A stretch of DNA of 5,337 bases from contig DJZB01000051.1 of the NCBI GenBank assembly GCA_002450335.1, positions 1-5,337 of the forward strand, given 5' to 3'. The notes beneath the pieces were generated by a model. It was not told the origin of the DNA and did no database searches. It saw only the letters and a list, made by a program, of their open reading frames with translations. The position numbers were made by a program, and so were the translations under genes. The stretch comes from Rhodobiaceae bacterium UBA6963 (lineage in GTDB: Bacteria; Pseudomonadota; Alphaproteobacteria; RS24). Positions 1 through 5,337 of this stretch are shown here, piece after piece (positions within the stretch are counted from its first letter, which is position 1; every line of letters begins with the position of its first letter).

Positions 1-795
1 TATTATAAGCCGCGTGGCCTTGTCACGACTGAACGCGACCCGCAAGGCCGTGCAACAATTTTTTCAAAATTACCCGATAATTTGCCCCGCGTATTGTCTG
101 TCGGGCGGCTGGATATTAATACCGAAGGCTTGTTGTTGCTGACTAATGATGGGGGGCTTAAGCGTTATCTTGAGTTACCTGAAACCGGCTGGCTGCGGCG
201 GTACCGCGTGCGCGCTTATGGTAGACCTGACCAACGAAAATTGCTCGAGCTAAAAAAGGGTATCACGCTTGAGGGTGTTCATTATCGCGGGGTAGATGTT
301 GATGTTGAACGTCAGCAGGGTGGGAATGTATGGCTGACAATTTCACTGAGAGAAGGCAAGAACCGGGAGGTCAAAAAACTTCTCAGCTATGTCGGTTTGG
401 AGGTTAATCGTTTGATTAGGCTTTCATTTGGGCCATTTCAACTCGGCAATTTGGAAACAGGTGCTGTTGAAGAAATTCCTCGTCGTGTTTTGCGTCAGCA
501 ACTGGGATCAACATGGTCCGATATTGCAGAGGGGCGGGTGCCGCAGGTCAAGCCAAAAACCAGAAGCAAGCAAACCGCAGACCGCCCGGAAAAGAAACCG
601 GCAAGGGCGCTAAATAAACCCGTTTCTAAATCACCTTCAAAATCTGACACCACTTTCAAGGCAAAATCGCACAAAGAAAAATCACAGAGCGATAATCCCC
701 CTAAAAATCTACCCGAAAAAAATGTGACGCCTTGGAAGATGTCCGAGACTAAAACGACATCAAAAAAGAAAACATTAAAGCTTAAAAACAAATGA
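1..795 (+). CDS. rluB: RsuA/RluB-family rRNA pseudouridine synthase, 5'-truncated by window edge
   Basis: This enzyme isomerises a specific uridine in ribosomal RNA to pseudouridine. The reading frame is open from base 1, so the N-terminal S4 RNA-binding domain and true start lie upstream; 264 residues are visible. The visible part opens with the family motif KPRGLVTT (visible residues 3-10). Next comes the catalytic motif GRLDINTEGLLLLTNDG, whose Asp at bases 112-114 (visible residue 38) is the expected nucleophile. The later family motif GKNREVKKLL lies at 119-128. The TNDG form resembles RluB (23S rRNA U2605 in E. coli) more than RsuA (16S U516), but the exact target cannot be fixed from sequence alone. 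From about visible residue 179 the protein becomes a low-complexity tail of about 86 residues, with about 22 lysines plus many Ser, Thr and Pro, probably disordered and RNA-binding. A TTG at base 82 is internal to the domain and not a start. rsmD follows 6 bp after the TGA stop in the same frame, suggesting one transcript. Confidence 0.9.
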   Translation, partial: YYKPRGLVTTERDPQGRATIFSKLPDNLPRVLSVGRLDINTEGLLLLTNDGGLKRYLELPETGWLRRYRVRAYGRPDQRKLLELKKGITLEGVHYRGVDVDVERQQGGNVWLTISLREGKNREVKKLLSYVGLEVNRLIRLSFGPFQLGNLETGAVEEIPRRVLRQQLGSTWSDIAEGRVPQVKPKTRSKQTADRPEKKPARALNKPVSKSPSKSDTTFKAKSHKEKSQSDNPPKNLPEKNVTPWKMSETKTTSKKKTLKLKNK

Positions 796-801
796 TCTGA
801 T

Positions 802-1356
802 ATGCGTATCATTGCCGGAAAATGGAAAGGGCATGCCCTTCAAACGCCTAAAAATAATCTGACACGTCCGACATCCGACCGTATTAGAGAGGCGTTATTT
901 TCTGCGCTTGAAAGCCGGATCCACTTTAATGAAACCCATGTGCTCGACCTTTTTGCCGGAACCGGCGCGTTAGGACTTGAGGCTTTATCGCGTGGTGCGG
1001 AGACCTGCTATTTTGTGGAAAATATGACGGCTGCTTGGGCTGTTATTGAAAGTAATATTCACGCCCTAGGCGCCGTCGACAAATCGCATCTTCTGAAACG
1101 TGATGCGGTGCACTTGGGAAACCACGACAGGCAAGCACCTCTGTTTAATCTTGTGTTTCTCGACCCCCCCTATGGAAAGGGGCTGGCGGAAAAAACTCTG
1201 CACTGTCTCAAAGAGGGCAGATGGTTGGCAGAGGATGCATTGCTGGTAGTTGAGGAAGACAAGCGCGCGGACTTTATGACGCCTATGGGTTTTGATGAAA
1301 TCAATAGGCGCGCTTATAGTGATACAGAAATCACCTTGCTCTCATATACTTCTTGA
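802..1356 (+). CDS. rsmD: 16S rRNA (guanine(966)-N2)-methyltransferase RsmD
   Basis: RsmD transfers a methyl group from S-adenosylmethionine to N2 of G966 in 16S rRNA of the small subunit. The 184-residue protein has the usual family length. It begins with the typical MRIIAGKWKG and has the conserved RPTSDRIREALF segment at 22-33. The SAM-binding motif I is VLDLFAGTGALGLEALSRGA at 47-66, an acidic residue follows strand 2 (E73), and the catalytic FLDPPY motif is at 119-124 (DPPY 121-124). The ATG at 802 is chosen because it matches the family N-terminus exactly. No good Shine-Dalgarno is visible before it, and it starts 6 bp after the upstream pseudouridine synthase stop, so translational coupling is likely. 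Both genes modify rRNA, which fits a shared operon. The gene ends 4 bp from the stop of the convergent phosphotransferase gene. The DPPY codons contain a run of seven C (1164-1170), but the frame is intact. Confidence 0.95.
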   Translation: MRIIAGKWKGHALQTPKNNLTRPTSDRIREALFSALESRIHFNETHVLDLFAGTGALGLEALSRGAETCYFVENMTAAWAVIESNIHALGAVDKSHLLKRDAVHLGNHDRQAPLFNLVFLDPPYGKGLAEKTLHCLKEGRWLAEDALLVVEEDKRADFMTPMGFDEINRRAYSDTEITLLSYTS

Positions 1357-1360
1357 AGAA

Positions 1361-2437
1361 TTAAACTGCGCCGGCTTTTTGCGCGAAGGCCCAGCCAATA
1401 TCCGCCAGGGGTGGAATGTTTTTTTCCATTTCACCCGCATGTGCCGAACTTGCCGTGCCGTCTCTGACGCGCCCGACAATGCCCTGCAAAATCGCAGCCA
1501 GCCGGAACATATTAAAAGCCAGATAGAAATCAATATTTTCAATACTGTCCCGCCCAACCGCGTCGCAATACATACGGATATATTGTTCGGTTGTCGGAAT
1601 ACCTAATGCGTCCAAATCTCTGCCAGCAAGAGATGCCGACACCATGGTTTTAATCGACGGCATGTGCCATTGCATCAGATGATAAGTGAAATCGCCAAGC
1701 GGATGACCCAGCGTGGATAATTCCCAATCCAACACAGCGCTTACCTCCGGTCTGCTCGGGTGCAAGACCATATTATCAAGCCTGAAATCACCATGGACAA
1801 TTGATGTCGCGTCATCCTGTGGAATTTGCCCCGGCAGCCATGCCATGAGCTTATCCATATTGTCGACTTTCTGTGTCTCTGAGGCAATGTATTGTTTCGT
1901 CCAACGTCCGATTTGGCGCTCGAAATAATTGCCCGGCTTGCCGTAATCGCCAAGGCCGATGGCTTCATAGTCAAGCGAGTGCAACTGGGCAATCGTTTTG
2001 ACCTGTGCTTCAAAAATCGGCCATCTGTCTTCTTTGGCGTAATCGCTAAGGGTTACATCCCATAAGATGCGGCCTTCGACCATATCCATAATATAGAACA
2101 TGGTTCCAATCACGCTTTCATCCTCGCAGAGGCAATAACTGCGCGGTACAGGAAAGCCGACTGAAGCCAGTGCGGTAATAACGCGATATTCGCGGTCTAC
2201 AGCATGCGCCGAGGGCAATAGTTTGCCGGGTGGTTTGCGTCTCAGAACATATTTCTTGTTAGGGGTGATGAGCTGATAGGTCGGGTTAGATTGCCCACCT
2301 TTAAATTGCTTCACTTCAAGAGGGCCTTCAAAGCCCTCAACATGTGCGTGCATGTAGTCTTCAAGACTTTTGACATCAAATTTAAGTGTATCAGCGACTT
2401 CTTTTGTGCCGCTGAATTTTTCCTGCCTGTCACTCAT
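1361..2437 (-). CDS. APH-fold phosphotransferase, ACAD10/LvaA-like kinase family
   Basis: This 358-residue cytosolic protein has the aminoglycoside/choline-kinase fold. Seen in order: a glycine-rich nucleotide loop FKGGQSNPTY (45-54), the strand VLRRKPPG (64-71), a helix-C glutamate in DREYRV (E83), and a hinge around MDMVEGRIL (117-125). The Brenner catalytic loop VHGDFRLDN (214-222) contains the putative base D217 and metal ligand N222. The metal-binding segment VLDWELSTLGHPLGDF (235-250) contains D237. The DWELSTLG form and the LHSLDYEAIGLGDYG segment (152-166) are typical of the kinase domain of ACAD10/ACAD11 and of bacterial LvaA, which phosphorylates 4-hydroxyacyl-CoA. They are not typical of antibiotic-resistance enzymes. 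The substrate here is unknown; hydroxyacyl-CoA is an inference from family. The ATG at 2435-2437 has a good AAAGGG ribosome-binding site. It lies 60 bp downstream of purD on the same strand with no visible terminator between, so cotranscription is likely. No adjacent acyl-CoA dehydrogenase is present in the window. Confidence 0.88.
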   Translation of the reverse strand: MSDRQEKFSGTKEVADTLKFDVKSLEDYMHAHVEGFEGPLEVKQFKGGQSNPTYQLITPNKKYVLRRKPPGKLLPSAHAVDREYRVITALASVGFPVPRSYCLCEDESVIGTMFYIMDMVEGRILWDVTLSDYAKEDRWPIFEAQVKTIAQLHSLDYEAIGLGDYGKPGNYFERQIGRWTKQYIASETQKVDNMDKLMAWLPGQIPQDDATSIVHGDFRLDNMVLHPSRPEVSAVLDWELSTLGHPLGDFTYHLMQWHMPSIKTMVSASLAGRDLDALGIPTTEQYIRMYCDAVGRDSIENIDFYLAFNMFRLAAILQGIVGRVRDGTASSAHAGEMEKNIPPLADIGWAFAQKAGAV

Positions 2438-2497
2438 TTATGACCCTTTAACTCCCTCTTTTGCGTTCCTCTTACATGTCTCTGTCAGAACGAAACG
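2438..2497 (-). other. 60-bp purD to phosphotransferase spacer, no terminator seen
   Basis: The spacer between the purD TAG stop and the phosphotransferase ATG contains the ribosome-binding site noted separately. It shows no GC-rich hairpin followed by a T run in the minus-strand direction. I also see no convincing promoter. The simplest reading is that transcription runs through from purD into the phosphotransferase gene. Confidence 0.5.
2444..2449 (-). promoter_or_regulatory. Ribosome-binding site of the phosphotransferase gene
   Basis: On the minus strand this reads AAAGGG, ending 6 nt before the ATG at 2437-2435. It is a reasonable Shine-Dalgarno at good spacing and supports that start. 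Confidence 0.6.
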
Positions 2498-3784
2498 CTA
2501 AATTTCACTCAGTGCGCGCCAGCCAATATCACGACGGTAAAACCCTTCCTCCCAGTCAACCTTTTCTAGTGCAGCATAAGCTTTGTCTTTTGCGGCACGT
2601 AAATCTTGACCTTTAGAGGTGACATTAAGCACACGTCCACCAACTGCAAGCGTTTTTCCATCCTCGGACTTTGTGCCTGCATGAAAGATTTGTGTATCTG
2701 AGTCTGCACCGGCTGCATCAAGTCCTTCAATTTGTGTGCCCTTGGAGTAGCTGCCCGGATAACCCTTGGCCGCCATGACAACCGTCATTGCGTCTTCGTC
2801 GTGCCATTCAAGATCAAGATCACTAATGTCCCCTGTTGCTGTAGCCATTAAAGCTGGGACAAGGTCACTTTTGAGCCGCAACATCAGCACCTGACATTCA
2901 GGGTCGCCAAAGCGCGCATTATATTCCACCAGTTTTGGCCCGTCCTCGGTCAGCATTAAACCTGCATAGAGCACACCACGATAGGGCGACCCCTTATCCC
3001 CCATCGCGGTCAACGTCGGTTGGATAATACGCTTCATGGTGTCTTCCAGCAAAGCGGGTGTAACAATTTTAGCAGGTGAATAGGCGCCCATGCCACCGGT
3101 ATTCAGACCGGTGTCGCCTTCGCCGACACGCTTATGATCTTGAGCCGTTGCCAGCGGGAGCGCATTAACGCCGTCAGTGAGGACAAAACAACTGGCTTCC
3201 TCTCCGGTCATAAATTCTTCAATCACAAGTTCAGCGCCGGCTTGGCCGAACGCGCCATCAAATATATCATTGACAGCGGCACGCGCTTGATCATCAGTCT
3301 CGGCAATAATGACGCCTTTGCCGGCTGCCAGACCATCAGCCTTAACGACGATAGGAGCAGGGTGGGTATCAAGATAAGCATGAGCATCTGCGGCAGATTT
3401 GAAGCGACCATAAGCGGCGGTCGGAATATCATAGGCGGCGCAAATATCTTTGGTAAAGCCTTTTGAGCCTTCAAGTTGTGCCGCCGCCGCCACGGGCCCG
3501 AAAGCAGCTATATTTTCTGCCATGAGTGCATCCGCAAGCCCTGCGACGAGAGGGCCTTCAGGCCCGATAACAACGAGGTCTATTACTTGTTCTTTGGCAA
3601 ATTTTAACACGGCATCCGGTGACTCGATGTCAAGGGCGACGCAATCTGCGACAGACTCAATCCCTCCATTACCCGGGGCGCAATAGAGTTTTTCAAGTAG
3701 GGGGCTTTGTGCGATTTTCCAGCAGAGTGCATGCTCGCGCCCGCCGCTGCCAAGTACAAGAATTTTAAGGCTTTTTTCTTTCAT
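2498..3784 (-). CDS. purD: Phosphoribosylamine-glycine ligase (GARS) PurD
   Basis: PurD catalyses the second step of de novo purine synthesis: ATP-dependent joining of 5-phosphoribosylamine and glycine to give GAR. With the ATG at 3784 the protein has 428 residues, matching the usual monofunctional length of about 430. Domains in order: an N-terminal domain starting LKILVLGSGGREHAL (6-20) with GPEGPL at 74-79; an ATP-grasp region with GSKGF (106-110), VKADGLAAGKGV (147-158), and HKRVGEGDTGLNTGGMGA (217-234); the GARS signature RFGDPECQ (291-298); and a C-terminal domain with FHAGT (367-371) and VGGRVL (381-386). All key motifs are intact. The frame stays open upstream to a TTG at 3808, adding eight residues (MNTQQVEH). 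I reject that start because an AGG directly abuts the TTG, leaving no spacing. The ATG has AGG 8 nt upstream and gives the family N-terminus. It probably heads an operon with the downstream phosphotransferase and is divergent from xseA. Confidence 0.96.
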   Translation of the reverse strand: MKEKSLKILVLGSGGREHALCWKIAQSPLLEKLYCAPGNGGIESVADCVALDIESPDAVLKFAKEQVIDLVVIGPEGPLVAGLADALMAENIAAFGPVAAAAQLEGSKGFTKDICAAYDIPTAAYGRFKSAADAHAYLDTHPAPIVVKADGLAAGKGVIIAETDDQARAAVNDIFDGAFGQAGAELVIEEFMTGEEASCFVLTDGVNALPLATAQDHKRVGEGDTGLNTGGMGAYSPAKIVTPALLEDTMKRIIQPTLTAMGDKGSPYRGVLYAGLMLTEDGPKLVEYNARFGDPECQVLMLRLKSDLVPALMATATGDISDLDLEWHDEDAMTVVMAAKGYPGSYSKGTQIEGLDAAGADSDTQIFHAGTKSEDGKTLAVGGRVLNVTSKGQDLRAAKDKAYAALEKVDWEEGFYRRDIGWRALSEI

Positions 3785-3817
3785 GTGTTCGACCTGTTGG
3801 GTGTTCAACCTGTTTGG
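3785..3817 (-). repeat. Imperfect tandem duplication of the purD ribosome-binding leader
   Basis: Two adjacent copies are visible. On the minus strand the distal copy (3817-3801) reads CCAAACAGGTTGAACAC and the proximal copy (3800-3785) reads CCAACAGGTCGAACAC, which runs directly into the purD ATG. They differ by one inserted A and one T/C change. Each carries an AGG: the proximal one (3793-3795) is 8 nt from the ATG and is the likely Shine-Dalgarno, while the distal one is about 24 nt away. The duplication also places an in-frame TTG eight codons upstream of the ATG, which artificially lengthens the open frame. Confidence 0.8.
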
Positions 3818-3818
3818 G

Positions 3819-3846
3819 ATAGTATCGTGGATGATTTAAAGGTAAA
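3819..3846 (-). promoter_or_regulatory. Candidate sigma-70-type promoter for purD
   Basis: On the minus strand a TTTACC (3846-3841) lies 16 nt before TACTAT (3824-3819). These are partial matches to the -35 and -10 consensus (TTGACA, TATAAT). Transcription would begin near 3812, giving a leader of about 28 nt made almost wholly of the tandem repeat. The match is moderate, and alternative -35 hexamers (TTGATA or TTGATT slightly upstream) do not give good spacing. Confidence 0.35.
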
Positions 3847-3862
3847 ATCAAACTATCAAATT
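3847..3862. repeat. 8-bp tandem direct repeat in the purD-xseA intergenic region
   Basis: Plus strand ATCAAACT is followed immediately by ATCAAATT, differing at one position. It sits just upstream of the candidate purD -35 element, where half-sites of a regulator could lie. It is short and AT-rich, so chance is a real alternative. Confidence 0.3.
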
Positions 3863-3930
3863 TTGTGGTACTTGTCTGAAGGGTTCGGGCGTGCCGTGTT
3901 AGATATCAGTGGATAGCAGTAACAAAACGA

Positions 3931-5337
3931 ATGAGTCAATTTCAAGAAACGGATAACCGGAATGCAAATGTCCAGGAATTTTCTGTCAGTGAAATTTCCG
4001 GGCTGGTGAAACGTCAAATTGAAGACGGGTTCGCACATATTCGTGTGCGCGCTGAACTTGGACGCGTCTCCCGCCCGGCTTCGGGTCACCTTTATTTAGA
4101 TTTAAAAGATGAAAAAGCCGTATTGTCAGGCGTTATCTGGAAGGGAGCCGCCCAAAAACTTCCCTTGCAACCCGAACAAGGGCTTGAGGTCATTTGCACT
4201 GGAAAGCTGACAACGTTTGCGGGTCAGTCAAAATATCAGATGATCATTGAATATATGGAACCTGCAGGTGTTGGCGCGTTAATGGCCTTGCTGGAAGAAC
4301 GCAAAAAGAAACTCACTGCAGAAGGATTGTTTGAACCTGCGCGCAAAAAAAATCTTCCCTTCCTGCCACAGACCATAGGTGTTGTTACCAGCCCATCAGG
4401 GGCGGTTATCAGAGATATTATTCATCGCTTGGAAGACAGATTCCCGCGGCATGTATTGGTCTGGCCTGTAAGGGTGCAGGGAGAGAATTGCCCTGAAGAG
4501 GTTTCCCGCGCCATTGCCGGTTTTAATGCCATTCAACCGGGTGGGGCAACGCCGCGGCCAGATTTACTGATTGTTGCTCGCGGTGGTGGGAGCTTTGAAG
4601 ATCTTTGGGGGTTTAACGAAGAAATAGTTGTTCGGACTGTAGCACAGTCGGATATTCCGATTATTTCTGCCATCGGCCATGAAACCGATACAACACTTAT
4701 TGATTTTGCGGCTGACATTCGTGCGCCGACGCCAACCGCCGCGGCTGAAATGGCAGTGCCGGTAAGGGCAGACCTAACATCAGGTCTCATGGATTTGTCA
4801 CGCCGGATGATGCGGAGCACTCATACTATCATGACAACACGTCGTGACCGTCTGACAGGGCTGTCGCGCGGTATGCCGCGCCTTGAGGATATACTCGCTA
4901 TTCCACGCCAATTATTTGACTCGATTGCGAGCCGATTGGCGCGCGCCCTGACTGCGAATCTGACCAATCAAAAGGCTCAGTTTGACCGCATAGCTGGTGG
5001 GCTATCTTTCAAACCGATGCTGCGGCATATCCATCAATCAAGCCAAAATATTAATGGCCTTCACCACCGGGCAGCCCTCGCAGGAGAGAGAAAGCTAAAA
5101 GACTCAGCTCAAACACTTGCAGCTTTGAGCAAACAGTTAGATTTGCTTAGTCATGAATCCGTACTTGAACGTGGATTTGCGCTCGTGCTTGACGAGAAAG
5201 GGATGCCTTTGCGTCAGGCTTCCAAGGCTAAGATAGGCAGTTTGCTGGATATTCACTTAGCTAAAGGGGAAAAACTTGGCGCCCGTGTAGAGGCAACATC
5301 CTCTTCAAAAGAATCTGTTAAACAAACACCTAAACAA
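3931..5337 (+). CDS. xseA: Exodeoxyribonuclease VII large subunit XseA, 3'-truncated by window edge
   Basis: XseA is the catalytic subunit of exonuclease VII, which with several small XseB subunits degrades single-stranded DNA in repair. The frame runs open from ATG 3931 to the window end, giving 469 residues without a stop. The N-terminal OB-fold DNA-binding domain spans about 15-110 (FSVSEISGLVKRQIEDGFAH near its start). The catalytic core has GVVTSPSGAVIRDII (150-164), LIVARGGGSFEDLWGF (213-228) and IGHETDTTLIDF (248-259), followed by RAPTPTAAAE (264-273). D162, R217, H250 and D253 correspond by motif to residues reported as important in E. coli XseA. A long helical region of about 285-405 should form the XseB-binding coiled coil, and the C-terminal ERGFALV motif is at 413-419. 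The closing residues are Ser/Lys-rich, a likely C-terminal extension. E. coli XseA is 456 residues, so little may be missing. An in-frame TGA at 3877-3879 with no other start codon after it fixes ATG 3931; its ribosome-binding site is weak. No xseB is in the window. Confidence 0.96.
   Translation, partial: MSQFQETDNRNANVQEFSVSEISGLVKRQIEDGFAHIRVRAELGRVSRPASGHLYLDLKDEKAVLSGVIWKGAAQKLPLQPEQGLEVICTGKLTTFAGQSKYQMIIEYMEPAGVGALMALLEERKKKLTAEGLFEPARKKNLPFLPQTIGVVTSPSGAVIRDIIHRLEDRFPRHVLVWPVRVQGENCPEEVSRAIAGFNAIQPGGATPRPDLLIVARGGGSFEDLWGFNEEIVVRTVAQSDIPIISAIGHETDTTLIDFAADIRAPTPTAAAEMAVPVRADLTSGLMDLSRRMMRSTHTIMTTRRDRLTGLSRGMPRLEDILAIPRQLFDSIASRLARALTANLTNQKAQFDRIAGGLSFKPMLRHIHQSSQNINGLHHRAALAGERKLKDSAQTLAALSKQLDLLSHESVLERGFALVLDEKGMPLRQASKAKIGSLLDIHLAKGEKLGARVEATSSSKESVKQTPKQ

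Larger units (their letters stand above)
3785..3930. other. Divergent purD-xseA intergenic region
   Basis: This 146-bp region must carry the start signals of both divergent genes. The purD side holds the tandem leader repeat and a candidate promoter. On the xseA side I see no promoter with good hexamers and spacing, and no clear Shine-Dalgarno before ATG 3931 (the nearest purines, GGAT at 3911-3914, are too far). No hairpin resembling a purine riboswitch or a palindromic PurR-like operator is evident by eye. Confidence 0.5.

Noticed and set aside
82..795. TTG at 82 as start of the pseudouridine synthase
   Set aside because: The frame is open to base 1 and the upstream codons encode the conserved KPRGLVTT motif, so the gene is truncated by the window edge rather than starting there.
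495..812. 105-codon minus-strand open frame opposite the lysine-rich tail
   Set aside because: It is the complement of A-rich lysine codons, giving Phe/Leu/Ser-rich sequence with no recognisable domain and no start signal; a shadow.
1368..1384. GCGC...TTTTT...GCGC hairpin as a bidirectional terminator between rsmD and the phosphotransferase
   Set aside because: The stem is only four base pairs with the T run in the loop rather than after it, so it does not look like an intrinsic terminator.
1361..2437. Aminoglycoside-resistance phosphotransferase
   Set aside because: The fold is shared, but the DWELSTLG and LHSLDYEAIGLGDYG segments match the ACAD10/LvaA group, not resistance APH enzymes, and the context is housekeeping.
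3785..3808. TTG start at 3808 extending purD by eight residues
   Set aside because: The AGG of the distal repeat copy abuts the TTG with no spacing, while the ATG at 3784 has AGG at 8 nt and gives the normal PurD N-terminus. The extension is a by-product of the leader duplication.
3856..4089. Minus-strand open frame spanning the purD-xseA spacer and xseA start
   Set aside because: It overlaps the N-terminal coding part of xseA and its predicted product has no recognisable features.
4533..4820. 95-codon minus-strand open frame within xseA
   Set aside because: It lies entirely opposite the highly conserved catalytic core of xseA and shows no family features; a shadow.

Overview
The window looks like ordinary chromosomal housekeeping DNA from a Gram-negative bacterium, most likely an alphaproteobacterium of roughly balanced base composition. 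That assignment rests on the style of the proteins (a pseudouridine synthase with a long lysine-rich tail, an ACAD10/LvaA-type kinase, and an ExoVII large subunit with a C-terminal extension) and on gene order. It is inference, not a database result. There are no RNA genes, mobile elements, CRISPR arrays or phage traces that I can support.

Layout: (1) Positions 1-795, plus strand, hold the 3' part of an RsuA/RluB-family rRNA pseudouridine synthase; its N-terminal S4 domain lies outside the window. (2) Six bases later comes rsmD (802-1356, plus), the 16S rRNA G966 N2-methyltransferase, so the left end is a small rRNA-modification operon. (3) rsmD meets, tail to tail with only 4 bp between stop codons, a minus-strand APH/choline-kinase-fold phosphotransferase of the ACAD10/LvaA type (1361-2437). 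(4) 60 bp upstream of that gene on the same strand is purD (2498-3784), phosphoribosylamine-glycine ligase of purine synthesis; the two are probably cotranscribed, purD first. (5) A 146-bp divergent intergenic region (3785-3930) separates purD from xseA (3931 to beyond 5337, plus), the large subunit of exonuclease VII, which is cut by the window end.

The most distinctive non-coding detail is an imperfect tandem duplication (3785-3817) of the purD ribosome-binding leader, directly against the purD start codon. It also creates a spurious in-frame TTG start eight codons upstream. A plausible purD promoter sits just beyond it, followed by a short 8-bp tandem repeat. No gap longer than 300 bases lacks a gene. 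All complete genes appear intact, with their key active-site motifs present. I found no convincing evidence of a previously undescribed system; the listed findings are modest.
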